From CAVUUN01 sp964421755 (GTDB taxonomy: Bacteria > Acidobacteriota > UBA6911 > RPQK01), in contig CAYQYP010000061.1 of the NCBI GenBank assembly GCA_964421755.1, forward strand, positions 1 to 64,000: a stretch of DNA of 64,000 nt, read 5' to 3'. Below, in pieces: positions 7,094-15,525 of the stretch; position 1 is the first letter of the stretch, and the number at the start of each line of letters is the position of its first letter. The notes beneath the pieces are model-generated. The model was not told the origin of the DNA and did no database searches. It worked only from the letters and a program-made list of their open reading frames with translations. A program made the translations under genes and the position numbers.

Positions 7094-9124
7094 TCACTCC
7101 GACCAGGCGGGCAGGGAGACGGACGCCTGGTAGTTCGAGGAGTTGTAGAGCGCGTTCCGCTTCGGTTTATACAGTCTGCCGGCTCTTGGGTTATCGCTCT
7201 GGGTATAAACCCACGTCTCGTATGGATCCCAGACGACAATCTCATCTCTGCAGTCGCCCGTGATGTCGAGCACCGCATTGCACATGTCCGGGTGGCCGTC
7301 GTCGGGAAAGATAACCGCCTTGCGGCCCCAGCCGTCGTACATACCACCCTGGTCCACGTTCGCGTTGTGAAGGAAAAACTCACCCGGTTGTCCTGTCCAG
7401 TTGACGGGCAGGCACATGCTTCCGAATTGGGTCGGCTCGAAATCGTGGTAAATGGCTCCGGACGCATCGAAGAAATGAATGATGCCCTGGTTGCCCCAGA
7501 AGTTGATCGAGACTGCCTCCAGACCCGGTTTATCAGGACGAAAGTCCGCAATGGCCGGGTTCTGGACGTGGCCGATCCAGTAGTTCTTCAACACCTGGCC
7601 TTTGAGATCGAGGAACCACATGCCCGCATCGCTTGCCGCCAGAAGGATGCGAGGGACCGAGCCATTTCGCTCGCCGAAATTTACGACCGCGACGCCGTCC
7701 GCATGATCCTGTATCTGCTCGTCCTTGCTCCACAGCAGGCGACCGTCATGGTCGAACATCGAATAACCGATCGCCAGCTCGTCCTTGCCGTCACCGTCGA
7801 TGTCGTACGCGTAAGGGTAGTGCCCGGTTTTGCACTTGGCAGTCCACTGTAGTTCAAGCTTGTCGTCCAGCGCCCACAGCTGGTCATACCGCGTCTTGAT
7901 CACTATGTCTTTCGGGTGACCGTTCCCGCGCAGATCGCAGAAAAACAGGCAGTCGCCGAGAATTCTCGATGTTTGACCCTGGTTGGAGGTTATCGTCGGC
8001 GTAGGAGCCCGAGTCAACGTCTTCCCGGTCGCCCCTTCAGCGACGATGATCTCGGAGTTCATGCAATAGACGACCTCGTTGGCACCGTCACCGTTCAGAT
8101 CGTGGATCTGGAACCCGACGTCGTTCGTCAGGTGGTCTTTCCAGCCATCGGGGCTCCCGATTTGCCACAGTTTCTTGCCGTCGAACGTCATGGCGGTCAG
8201 GCAACTGAGCTCGCTCTTGCTGTCTTTGGGACCGTGGTGGACGACCTGGCCGATCAGCACGTCTATCACGCGGTCCCCGTCGAGATCACCGAAGCGGACG
8301 TTGCGGCCGACGCCGAAACCCTCGGTCTGAATCTTCTTCCAGACTGCCGGTTTCGGGTTGGCTGACTGAAGCGACCTCTCCTCCGTGAGCAGAGCAGTCC
8401 GGGCCAGGCGCACGCGGTCCGCTTCGGCACGTAATCCAGTCACTTTCACGGCAGCGAATCGGACCGGCCCGTCGGCCAGTAACCCGATCCTTCCCGACGG
8501 GTAGGTGGAATCCTCGGCGGAGAGCGAGACGCGGTTGTCCAGATCCGCCTGTATGCGGTTTCCGGCCAGGCGGACGGTGGCGGTCAGGTAGCCGTCAGGA
8601 GTCCACGAGAACCCGGTTTCAGCGAGCGTCGTTTCGTTCGGCTGGTGAAAACCCGTTTCGTGATTTACCCGGAGGAGGATGGCCTTCTGTCCTTCGATGC
8701 CGAAGAAGTAGTAGCAGCGGTCATTCTTGTACCGGAACAGGAGCCCCGTTCGGGCGCTCGCGTCACCCGGAGCGAAGCGGACCGACACCGAATAGTCGGC
8801 CCAAAGCTCGTCTCCCGCGACGACGATGGGATGGGTGTACGCCCGTCTGTTCCCCTGGCTTTGCACGAGGAGGTGTTTGCCGTTTTCGCTCCGCACCGAC
8901 CAGGCTCTTTGCGACGCCGCATCCGAGCCAAAGGTAGAAACTTCCCAGCCGCCCTTCGGCGCCGCTTCCGGGAGATAGTGATACTCGGTGTGAGCGCCGA
9001 CGACAGAGGACAGCGGCCCCCGTCTCAGGGTTGAAAAATCGTCCTCGAAGAGCACCTCGGTATCCTCCGAGGCGAACGACCCCAGGAGCAAGAGGCAGAA
9101 AAGGGCCACCAGGACTCGAGACAT
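7094..9124 (-). CDS. secreted LamG-like plus PL11-like beta-propeller protein
   Basis: A 676-residue exported protein. The true start is the ATG at 9124: TAGGAGG lies 6-7 bases upstream and residues 1-19 form a signal peptide (MSRVLVALFCLLLLG). Residues of about 25-240 resemble a jelly-roll (DUF1080/LamG-like) sugar-binding domain. From about 265 to the end, calcium-loop motifs recur (DLDGDRVID, DLNGDGANE, DIDGDGKDE), as in FG-GAP/VCBS proteins and rhamnogalacturonan lyases of family PL11, whose signature region DIDGDGKDELAIGYSMFDHD is closely matched. The likely role is depolymerising or binding pectic polysaccharide outside the cytoplasm. Lyase activity is inference, since the exact catalytic residues were not verified. 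Confidence 0.75.
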   Translation of the reverse strand: MSRVLVALFCLLLLGSFASEDTEVLFEDDFSTLRRGPLSSVVGAHTEYHYLPEAAPKGGWEVSTFGSDAASQRAWSVRSENGKHLLVQSQGNRRAYTHPIVVAGDELWADYSVSVRFAPGDASARTGLLFRYKNDRCYYFFGIEGQKAILLRVNHETGFHQPNETTLAETGFSWTPDGYLTATVRLAGNRIQADLDNRVSLSAEDSTYPSGRIGLLADGPVRFAAVKVTGLRAEADRVRLARTALLTEERSLQSANPKPAVWKKIQTEGFGVGRNVRFGDLDGDRVIDVLIGQVVHHGPKDSKSELSCLTAMTFDGKKLWQIGSPDGWKDHLTNDVGFQIHDLNGDGANEVVYCMNSEIIVAEGATGKTLTRAPTPTITSNQGQTSRILGDCLFFCDLRGNGHPKDIVIKTRYDQLWALDDKLELQWTAKCKTGHYPYAYDIDGDGKDELAIGYSMFDHDGRLLWSKDEQIQDHADGVAVVNFGERNGSVPRILLAASDAGMWFLDLKGQVLKNYWIGHVQNPAIADFRPDKPGLEAVSINFWGNQGIIHFFDASGAIYHDFEPTQFGSMCLPVNWTGQPGEFFLHNANVDQGGMYDGWGRKAVIFPDDGHPDMCNAVLDITGDCRDEIVVWDPYETWVYTQSDNPRAGRLYKPKRNALYNSSNYQASVSLPAWSE

Positions 9125-9136
9125 AGCGTTCCTCCT

Positions 9137-9209
9137 ATTGCGTTCCTTTTGCGTCTCTCGCGTCTCTCGCGTGAAACACTTGCGCCTGTCTTTCAACTCT
9201 CGCGTCTTC
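9137..9209. repeat. tandem TGCGTCTCTCGCG words
   Basis: The gap between the SnoaL-like gene and the PL11-like gene (both minus) is filled with degenerate repeats of the word GCGTCTCTC / TTGCGTC. The same word, as GACGCAAGA, forms the palindrome at 14752-14873. It begins a few bases after the upstream gene's stop codon and ends just before the ribosome-binding site of the next gene. Confidence 0.6.
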
Positions 9210-9642
9210 ACGCCACCCGGCACGTCTGGTGAGCCGCGAGTTGCCAATCGCCGCCCCGCCTGACCCAGACGTGCAGCATCAGCATGTTCGATTCAAATGC
9301 TCCGGTTGCAGCCATACCCTTCATGAAGACCTTGCAGTGGGCTGCAGCGGTGCTGTCTCCGTAGACTCGCACGGTGATCGACTTGTGGTCGACCGTCTCG
9401 TACTTGGTTCCCGCTTTCATCTTTTCGAGATACGCCTTCTTGTCATCGATCATCCCGTTCGAATGTCCGTAGATCAGGTCATCGGCCATGATCTTGCTGA
9501 GGGCGGCCACGTCTGATGCGATCACCGCCTTCGCCCAGGATTTTTCCGCATCGACGATGGTTTGCTCGTTCGGAACGGCCGCCTCGAGCGAATGTGCAAA
9601 AGGAACTGCGGCTGCTACTGCCAGAAATGCTCGACGTTTCAT
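9208..9642 (-). CDS. exported SnoaL/NTF2-like protein (DUF4440)
   Basis: A 144-residue protein. The N-terminus (MKRRAFLAVAAAVPFAHSLEAA) is a Tat- or Sec-type signal. Residues of about 26-142 match the cone-shaped alpha+beta NTF2 fold of DUF4440: helix IVDAEKSWAKAVIASDVAALSKIM, then GHSNGMIDDKKAYLEKM, then strands ending in HVWVRRGGDWQLAAHQ. The Trp and His of the last strand are typical of this family. Members range from enzymes to pure ligand binders, so no reaction can be assigned. It sits 12 bases downstream of the FAD-linked oxidase gene, in the same direction. Confidence 0.8.
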   Translation of the reverse strand: MKRRAFLAVAAAVPFAHSLEAAVPNEQTIVDAEKSWAKAVIASDVAALSKIMADDLIYGHSNGMIDDKKAYLEKMKAGTKYETVDHKSITVRVYGDSTAAAHCKVFMKGMAATGAFESNMLMLHVWVRRGGDWQLAAHQTCRVA

Positions 9643-9654
9643 GATTTGTCTCCT

Positions 9655-11172
9655 TTACTCCCAATCAAACAGGTTGCCCCGATTCAGCAGGCCGTTAGGA
9701 TCAAATGCCTGTTTTACCTTTTTCATATCGGCGACTCCCTGCGGACCGTACATGATCTCCAAGAAGTCTCGTTTCAGTTTTCCGATACCATGTTCAGCCG
9801 AAACCGTTCCCCCCAGGCGGACTGCGGCCTCCGCCCACGCCCGATAGAGCGAATGGCCGCGCTCGTACTCGTCCAGGCTGTTGGGTAGGATATTGACATG
9901 CAGGTGGTTATCGCCGATGTGGCCGAACACCACGCTTTCGAGCCCGGATTCGTCCAAACCGGTTTTGTACAGGTGCATCATGTCCCGCAGCGCCTCATCA
10001 GGAACAGCCAGGTCGGTCCCGAGCTTAGTCAGGGAGGGCGTCTTTTTCTTCCGTTCCCCGATTATCAGGTTGACTGACTCGGGAACGGCATGCCGGAACC
10101 GTTTCAGTCGATCCATCTCTTTCTCCCCTTCGGCGAACCATGTGCGCTCGGGGGTGCCCCCGCATTGTTCAATGAGGACGATCGTCTTGTCCAGCAGTCG
10201 ATCGAGCGCTTCGCGCGATTCGGTGTGGAATTCCAGGTAGATAGCCGCACCGGCCTCGCCTGGGATTTCGCCCAGCTCCGCCAGATCGGCTGAAAGCGAG
10301 ACGGCCTGGTTCTGCCGTTCACGAACCAGCTTCAGGCAGCCGCTACCGAAGAATTCGATGGCAGCGGCACCTTCTTCGCGCAGCAGGACGACCAGGTCGA
10401 CGGCCAGCCTTTCATCCGGAAGAAAGACCAGCAGGGCCGCCTGGATGGCAGGAGCCCGCAGCAGGCGGAATTCGATTCGGGAGACAACGCCGAGCGTGCC
10501 TTCTGCCCCGATGAAAAGATCGAGCAAGTCCATGTCATCCCGGGCGTAGTATCCGGCGGCGTTCTTGATCGGGGGACCCGAGTAGCCCGGCAGTTCGCCC
10601 GTGATCGTTCTCCCGGTATCCGTGCCCAGGGCGAAGTGCCTGCCGTCGGCCTGCTGGACCGAGCGTTCGATCTCCAGTCGAGCGCCGTCAGGCAGAATCG
10701 CACTGAGACGGTTGACATAGCGGCGGGTAGAGCCATAGCGGAAGCTGCGTGCCCCGGACGCGTTGCAGGCGACCATGCCTCCAGCGGAAGCCGACGTCTC
10801 CGTGGGATCGGGAGGTAAGAACAACGCACCTGCCGTTTCGTCCCGAATCACCTCCCGCAACGCCGCGAGCGAAACGCCTGGCTCGACGACTACCGATGGT
10901 GAATCGCCCGGTCGGAAGTCAACGATTCTGTTGAGCCGGGACAGGTTCAGGATGTGACCGCCCTCCGGTACCGCACCGGCTGTTATGCCGGTTCGTGCGC
11001 CTTGAACCGTCACCGGCAGCCGCTGCCTTGCACAGTCGGCCAGGTGGTCCCTTATTTCCTGTTCGCTTTCTGGAAAGGAAATGGAGTCGGCAGTCCCGAT
11101 CCGCCGGCTCTCGTCCCGCAAATACTCGGGGAACAGGCTATGAACATCTTTGATGAAAGCGGCCTGCGTCAT
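9655..11172 (-). CDS. FAD-linked (GlcD/Dld-type) 2-hydroxyacid oxidase or dehydrogenase
   Basis: A 505-residue flavoprotein of the VAO/PCMH family. The FAD-binding PCMH domain spans about 35-215, with the flavin-contacting signature LPPDPTETSASAGGMVACNASG (split: LPPDPTETS and GGMVACNASG) and TVQGARTG. The C-terminal cap (about 225-500) ends with GGTVSAEHGIGKLKRDFL, the conserved HGIG segment of D-lactate dehydrogenase and glycolate oxidase GlcD. It would oxidise a D-2-hydroxyacid such as glycolate or D-lactate and pass electrons to the respiratory chain. No GlcE or GlcF partner lies nearby, so it may act alone. It is divergent from the TauE-like transporter gene. Confidence 0.88.
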   Translation of the reverse strand: MTQAAFIKDVHSLFPEYLRDESRRIGTADSISFPESEQEIRDHLADCARQRLPVTVQGARTGITAGAVPEGGHILNLSRLNRIVDFRPGDSPSVVVEPGVSLAALREVIRDETAGALFLPPDPTETSASAGGMVACNASGARSFRYGSTRRYVNRLSAILPDGARLEIERSVQQADGRHFALGTDTGRTITGELPGYSGPPIKNAAGYYARDDMDLLDLFIGAEGTLGVVSRIEFRLLRAPAIQAALLVFLPDERLAVDLVVLLREEGAAAIEFFGSGCLKLVRERQNQAVSLSADLAELGEIPGEAGAAIYLEFHTESREALDRLLDKTIVLIEQCGGTPERTWFAEGEKEMDRLKRFRHAVPESVNLIIGERKKKTPSLTKLGTDLAVPDEALRDMMHLYKTGLDESGLESVVFGHIGDNHLHVNILPNSLDEYERGHSLYRAWAEAAVRLGGTVSAEHGIGKLKRDFLEIMYGPQGVADMKKVKQAFDPNGLLNRGNLFDWE

Positions 11173-11252
11173 TTCCGAGAAGCTAGCACGACTTGCCGGG
11201 GGGCGGCAACGAAGGCAAGACGAGGCCGCCCTTTTCGTAGTACTCTCGTGCG

Positions 11253-12014
11253 GTGTCAGCGTGGCATCTGCCGATCGTGTTCGTGGCTGCCGTTGCCGCC
11301 GGGATGATCAACTCGGTTGCCGGCGGCGGTACCCTGATTACCTTCCCGACCCTCGTCTGGCTTGGCCGGGATCCTATCCTGGCGAATGCAACCAACACCG
11401 TGGCTCTCTGGCCCGGCTCTTTGGCCGGAATGGTCGGCTTCTTCCCGCACCTGCGCGGGGGAGGCAAGTGGCTGGCGCTGCTGACCGGTCCGTCGATCCT
11501 CGGAGGGATCGTCGGCGCGGTGCTACTGCTGAAAACCCCGACCGAGACGTTTTCGTTTCTCGTACCGTACCTGATTCTCGGCGCCACGGTTCTCTTGGCA
11601 CTGCAGGAGCCGCTCCAGAGGACCCTCCTCTCCGGGAGCACGCCGCATGACTCGAAGCTGTGGTGGGCCGGGGCCATTTTTTTCCAGTTCCTTGTCGCGG
11701 TTTACGGGGGTTACTTCGGTGCGGGGATCGGGATACTGATGCTGGCCGCCCTCGGACTCCTCCGTCTCACCGATATCTACCAGATGAACGGGTTGAAGAA
11801 CTTCTTCGCACTCTGCATCAACGGGATTGCCGCCGCTTACTTCGCCTGGTCGGGTTCGGTTCACTGGCTGGATGCAGCCGTCATGGCGGCGGGGGCTATC
11901 GCCGGCGGCTATGGCGGCGCTACCCTGGCACAAAAAATGGGCCGAAAGGCGGTTCGTGGCATTGCGGTGGCAGTGGGTTTTGCAATGGCAATTTCGCTGT
12001 TGGTTCGAAGATAA
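11253..12014 (+). CDS. TauE/SafE-family membrane transporter
   Basis: A 253-residue polytopic protein with about eight membrane segments and a GTG start. The N-terminal repeat carries the family hallmark GMINSVAGGGTLITFPTL (about 17-34), and the second half opens with AVYGGYFGAGIGILMLAALG (about 153-172), the matching duplicated motif. Such permeases export sulfite, sulfonates or related organic anions, as well as other substrates. The substrate here is unknown. The gene is divergent from the 2-hydroxyacid oxidase across about 80 bases. Confidence 0.88.
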   Translation: MSAWHLPIVFVAAVAAGMINSVAGGGTLITFPTLVWLGRDPILANATNTVALWPGSLAGMVGFFPHLRGGGKWLALLTGPSILGGIVGAVLLLKTPTETFSFLVPYLILGATVLLALQEPLQRTLLSGSTPHDSKLWWAGAIFFQFLVAVYGGYFGAGIGILMLAALGLLRLTDIYQMNGLKNFFALCINGIAAAYFAWSGSVHWLDAAVMAAGAIAGGYGGATLAQKMGRKAVRGIAVAVGFAMAISLLVRR

Positions 12015-12020
12015 AGCGCT

Positions 12021-12101
12021 GTCGTGGACAATATGGACAATGTGGACATCGTGGACAACAGATCAGCTTGCTTGTCCCTGCTGTCCACTCTGTTGTGGTC
12101 A
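12021..12101. repeat. tandem GGACAATGT words with partial inverse copy
   Basis: Four degenerate copies of a nine-base word (GTGGACAAT, ATGGACAAT, GTGGACATC, GTGGACAAC) follow seven bases after the TauE-like stop codon. A partial inverse copy (CTTGTCC, CTGTCCACTCTGTTGTGG) follows from 12071. This is the local version of the word-repeat palindromes found elsewhere in the window. Confidence 0.6.
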
Positions 12102-12123
12102 TAGTTTCAAACGAGGTGCAAGC

Positions 12124-14019
12124 ATGTTCCGAATGTTACTAATCGCCATCGCTCTGTTGGCCCCTCTCGGCCAGACGGTAAACGGTCAGGGGCTTCCGAA
12201 AACGATCGTCTTCGATTCCTCGCGGGAGCTGTCGGAGACGAGAATTGCGCTTAAGGAAGTGCCGGGCCAAGTACCAAGCGACTGGGCGGGGTTCGAGGCA
12301 TTGGTCCTCGAAATGCGGGCTTCGTCGCCCCAACGCTTTGACCTGCGGATCTATTCGGGCCAGGATGCCGCAGGGAAGCCACGTTACAGCCGAGTGCGCC
12401 TCCATCCATACCCGGATGTCTGGATTCGGGCCGCGATTCCCGTGGCATTGCTCGCCGAGGCGCCGAAGACGGGTCACGACATGGCCGCGGTAGGGAACCG
12501 GTCAAGGCTCGGATATTTCCTCGGGCTGTGGGGCCCGTTCGTTCCTTTGAACGCAGTCGATTCGATCGCATTTGTCATGGAGCAGCCGATCGGATCCCCC
12601 AAGCTTGAGATTCGCTCGATTGCACTCGCCAAGACGTCTCCGGGGGACGCCGTTCTCGAAGGGGCTCCGGTGATCGACAAATTCGGGCAATATGCTCATG
12701 GCGACTGGCCGGGAAAGGTTGCTTCGCTCGACCAACTCCAGGAATCGTGGCGTACAGAAGAAAAGAAGCTGTCCCCCGGTGATTTCGACTACTGCAGCTA
12801 TGGCGGATACAAAAGTACGAAAGCAGAGGCGACCGGCTTCTTCCGGGTGCAGCAGATCGACGGCAAATGGTGGTTTGTCGATCCGGACGGTCACCTGTTT
12901 CTCTCCGTCGGCAGCGACGTCATCCAACCGTTCAACGCGACGAGGACTTCCGGTCGCGAGCATCTATTTGCCGAGCTGCCACCACCGAGCCCCAATGGCC
13001 CTCAGGGGCGCGAAGGGGACCGGGGAGCGTCCTTTTTCGCCTGGAATCTCGTCCGCCGCTTCGGCGACACGTGGACGACCCAGTGGATCGACTTGACCGT
13101 CCGGCGAATGGAGTCGTGGGGCCTCAACACGGTTGCGAACTGGAGCGATCAACGGCTATGGGACGCTCGTCGTAAGCCATACGTGATCCCGCTACGCGGT
13201 TGGCTGACCGAAATAGGTTATCTGGGTCTCCCTGACGTGTATTCGGAGGAGTTTGCCCGGGTTGCCGACGAGAGAGCCCGGCAGCAGTGTGCTCCGCGGA
13301 AAGACGACCCGTGGCTGCTTGGTTACTTCTTGGCCAACGAACCTCCATTTCCGCAGAAGGAACTCCAGACTGTCGAACTGATCCTCGCCGGAGCCGAAAC
13401 GTCAACAAAGGCGGAATTGAAGAAGTGGCTGGCCGCGGGGGATACCGCGGAGCGCCGAAAGCAGTTCATCGACAAGGCTTTCGAGCGCTATATCGAGGTG
13501 ACCAGCGCCGCTGTGCGCAAGTACGACCCCAACCACCTGAACCTCGGGATGCGCAGCGGTGGGTCTCCGACCGAGGCAGAGATCAAAGTGGCGAAGGCGT
13601 TTGACGTCTACAGCGTGAATATCTACAACTCCCAGGTATCGCCGGAGCGCATGAAGAGGATCTCGGACCTGACGGGCAAGCCGGTTGTGATCGGTGAATT
13701 CCACTTTGGCACCCCGGGGAGAGGCCTGGCTGCCAGCCTTGTCCAGGTTCGCGACCAAAAGGAACGCGGCGTCGCGTATCGGTATTACGTGGAACAGGCT
13801 TTCGCCATGCCGGAAATGATCGGAACGCACTGGTTCCAGTGGGCCGACCAGCCGGCCACCGGACGCTTCGACGGCGAAAACTACAACATCGGCCTGGTCG
13901 ACGTGACTGATCGCCCGTACGCGGAAATGATCGAAGCGCTGAAAGCCACGCACGCGCGGTTGCTCAAAGTGCACAGGGGTGAGGTGCAAGCATTTTCGAC
14001 GAAAGCAGCAGTGAAATAA
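12124..14019 (+). CDS. secreted clan GH-A glycoside hydrolase, beta-agarase (GH50)-like
   Basis: A 631-residue exported enzyme. The ATG at 12124, after GAGGTGCAAGC, begins a signal peptide (about 1-21); the frame is open further upstream but only through the TauE gene and repeat. About 22-175 is a beta-sandwich. About 235-605 is a TIM barrel with clan GH-A landmarks: GYFLANEPP places the acid/base Glu at about 406, and VVIGEFHFG places the nucleophile Glu at about 525. Aromatic residues THWFQWADQP form a typical subsite. The arrangement resembles GH50 agarases and related exo-beta-galactosidases, but the exact family and substrate are inferred. Confidence 0.75.
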   Translation: MFRMLLIAIALLAPLGQTVNGQGLPKTIVFDSSRELSETRIALKEVPGQVPSDWAGFEALVLEMRASSPQRFDLRIYSGQDAAGKPRYSRVRLHPYPDVWIRAAIPVALLAEAPKTGHDMAAVGNRSRLGYFLGLWGPFVPLNAVDSIAFVMEQPIGSPKLEIRSIALAKTSPGDAVLEGAPVIDKFGQYAHGDWPGKVASLDQLQESWRTEEKKLSPGDFDYCSYGGYKSTKAEATGFFRVQQIDGKWWFVDPDGHLFLSVGSDVIQPFNATRTSGREHLFAELPPPSPNGPQGREGDRGASFFAWNLVRRFGDTWTTQWIDLTVRRMESWGLNTVANWSDQRLWDARRKPYVIPLRGWLTEIGYLGLPDVYSEEFARVADERARQQCAPRKDDPWLLGYFLANEPPFPQKELQTVELILAGAETSTKAELKKWLAAGDTAERRKQFIDKAFERYIEVTSAAVRKYDPNHLNLGMRSGGSPTEAEIKVAKAFDVYSVNIYNSQVSPERMKRISDLTGKPVVIGEFHFGTPGRGLAASLVQVRDQKERGVAYRYYVEQAFAMPEMIGTHWFQWADQPATGRFDGENYNIGLVDVTDRPYAEMIEALKATHARLLKVHRGEVQAFSTKAAVK

Positions 14020-14047
14020 TTGCGGATTGCGGATTTCGGATTGCGGA
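14020..14047. repeat. tandem TTGCGGATT word repeat directly after a stop codon
   Basis: TTGCGGATTGCGGATTTCGG continues to ATTGCGGA immediately after the TAA of the GH-A gene. An almost identical string follows directly after the stop of the amidase gene (38513-38545, minus strand). It overlaps the only conventional start codons of the next gene. Confidence 0.7.
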
Positions 14048-14799
14048 ATAAAGAAAGGGTCGTCAACCCGATTATTCAGATCGCCGGGATTAGGGATCTC
14101 GACGAAGCAATCATGCTGTGTGAGGCGGGAGCCACGCACCTGGGATTCCCGCTTCGCCTGGATTACCATCGGGAGGATCTACCTGAGGCGAGCGTTCGGG
14201 AACTGATTCGCCGGTTGCCCGGTGTTCGAAAGGTCCTGATCACCTATCTGGCTGATCCGGTCGCTATACTGGACTTGGCACGCTTTATCGGGGCGGACAC
14301 GGTTCAGCTGCACGGGCGGATCACTTCCGAACAGCTGTCGGGGCTCCGGGTGCTCGCACCACAGCTTACGATCATCAGAAGCATCATCGTGGCCGGTTCT
14401 GATCCGGCCCCGCTTATGGAGGCCGCACGATCGGTCGCCCAGTTCGTAGACTTCTTCCTTACCGATACCTTGGATCCGGACACCGGCGCGTCAGGCGCGA
14501 CCGGAAAGACGCATGACTGGGTGGTGAGCCGGGCTCTGGCCCGGGAGGCGGGTCAGCCGCTGATTCTCGCGGGTGGACTAAATCCGGCAAACGTGCGACG
14601 AGCCATTCTGGAAGTCGCGCCTGCCGGGGTCGATTCGCACACCGGTGTCGAAAGACCGGACGGCCGCAAGGACCGGGCTCTGGTCGAACGTTTCGTCCGG
14701 GAAGCGCGTAACGGGTTTCAGGAGCTCGAGGCGCGGAGCCAGCAAAAGGGCGCAAATGTTCCCACGCAAGAGACGCAAGAGACGCAAAAGAAACGCTAA
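14020..14799 (+). CDS. phosphoribosylanthranilate isomerase (TrpF)-like barrel lacking the catalytic Cys
   Basis: About 259 residues if counted from the TTG at 14020. The fold follows TrpF throughout: VQLHGRI, FLTDTLDPDTGASGATGKTHDW and ILAGGLNPANV match its phosphate-binding strands. However, the invariant N-terminal KICG motif, whose Cys is the general base, reads QIAG (Ala at about 22), and the usual GVDVSSGVE reads GVDSHTGVE. Authentic PRAI activity is therefore doubtful and a changed substrate is possible. The start is uncertain: the only in-frame TTG codons lie in a word repeat, while AAAGAAAGGG precedes an ATT codon at 14071, where family members normally begin. The last 11 residues (TQETQETQKKR) are encoded by another word repeat. 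Confidence 0.7.
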   Translation: MRIADFGLRNKERVVNPIIQIAGIRDLDEAIMLCEAGATHLGFPLRLDYHREDLPEASVRELIRRLPGVRKVLITYLADPVAILDLARFIGADTVQLHGRITSEQLSGLRVLAPQLTIIRSIIVAGSDPAPLMEAARSVAQFVDFFLTDTLDPDTGASGATGKTHDWVVSRALAREAGQPLILAGGLNPANVRRAILEVAPAGVDSHTGVERPDGRKDRALVERFVREARNGFQELEARSQQKGANVPTQETQETQKKR

Positions 14800-14873
14800 A
14801 GGAACACCGCATTCTCTGCCTTCCCCTTGCGTTCCTCTTGCGTCCATAGCGGCTCTTGCGTGAGGACATTTGC
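14752..14873. repeat. word-repeat palindrome (GACGCAAGA words)
   Basis: The left arm (about 14752-14803) holds tandem ACGCAAGAGACGCAAGAG words. The right arm (about 14831-14873) is a degenerate inverse copy (TTGCGTTCC, CTCTTGCGTCC, GCTCTTGCGTGAGGACATTT). The outermost bases AAATGT and ACATTT pair. The left arm lies inside the 3' end of the TrpF-like reading frame, so the repeat encodes its Thr-Gln-Glu tail. Confidence 0.65.
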
Positions 14874-14912
14874 GTCTCCTGCTCCCTCTCGCGTCCTCGG
14901 TTTGCAGACTGT

Positions 14913-14940
14913 GCAACTTTTTTCTCCCCGACCCGGTATC
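14913..14940 (+). promoter_or_regulatory. candidate ECF-type promoter of the second sigma operon
   Basis: GCAACTTTTTTC (from 14913) and GGTATC (14935-14940) are spaced like the -35 GCAAC-type and -10 elements of ECF-dependent promoters, ending 15 bases before the sigma-factor ATG. Autoregulation by the encoded sigma factor would fit. This is based on pattern only. Confidence 0.3.
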
Positions 14941-14955
14941 ATCCAGTGAGCGCTG

Positions 14956-15525
14956 ATGGATATTGAGCAGTTTTCGGACGAAGCACTGATGAAGCGGGTT
15001 TCCAACCGGGATCGGCAGGCGTTTCAGGTTCTTTATTGCCGGTACGAGGTCCGCATCTACAACTTCGTCCTGCGTTGTGCGGGATCCGCGCCGCTCGCGG
15101 AAGATCTTCTGCAGGAGACCTTTTGGCGGGTGTGGCAGGCGGCCGGTACCTTCCAGCCCCAAAAAGGCGAGTTTCGCACATGGCTCTACCGGGTTGCGCT
15201 GAATGTGGTCCGAACAGAACTGGTTCGCAAACGTCATCTGCTGGAGGTCTCCGACCAGGCGATCGTTGAAGGCGTTATTCCAGTTCCGGTCAGCGCCGAC
15301 GATCCGGCCGAGAGCCTGCAACGCAAAGAGGAAGCTGATCTGGTGTCCCGTGCGCTGGGGGGCCTGTCGCCTGTGATGCGCGAGATCGTGGTTCTTCGCT
15401 GTGTCGGAGGAATGAAATTCAGCGAGATTGCCTCGGTCACGGGGGCGCCCGAAGGGACGTTGAAGGCGCGTTTTCACAGGGCCGTCGCCGAATTGCGGCG
15501 CCGGCTGTCGCCGGAGGAACAGTAA
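14956..15525 (+). CDS. ECF-subfamily RNA polymerase sigma factor
   Basis: A 189-residue sigma factor. Region 2 spans about 25-95 (LYCRYEVRIYNFVLRC, PLAEDLLQETFWRVW, FRTWLYRVALNVVR). A linker is followed by region 4 (about 130-180) with GMKFSEIASVTGAPEGTLKAR as the -35-binding helix-turn-helix. The stop codon directly abuts the ATG of the next gene, a zinc-binding membrane protein, giving a sigma/anti-sigma pair. It is the second such locus in the window, but its sequence differs enough from the one at 5427 that a recent duplication is unlikely. Confidence 0.93.
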   Translation: MDIEQFSDEALMKRVSNRDRQAFQVLYCRYEVRIYNFVLRCAGSAPLAEDLLQETFWRVWQAAGTFQPQKGEFRTWLYRVALNVVRTELVRKRHLLEVSDQAIVEGVIPVPVSADDPAESLQRKEEADLVSRALGGLSPVMREIVVLRCVGGMKFSEIASVTGAPEGTLKARFHRAVAELRRRLSPEEQ

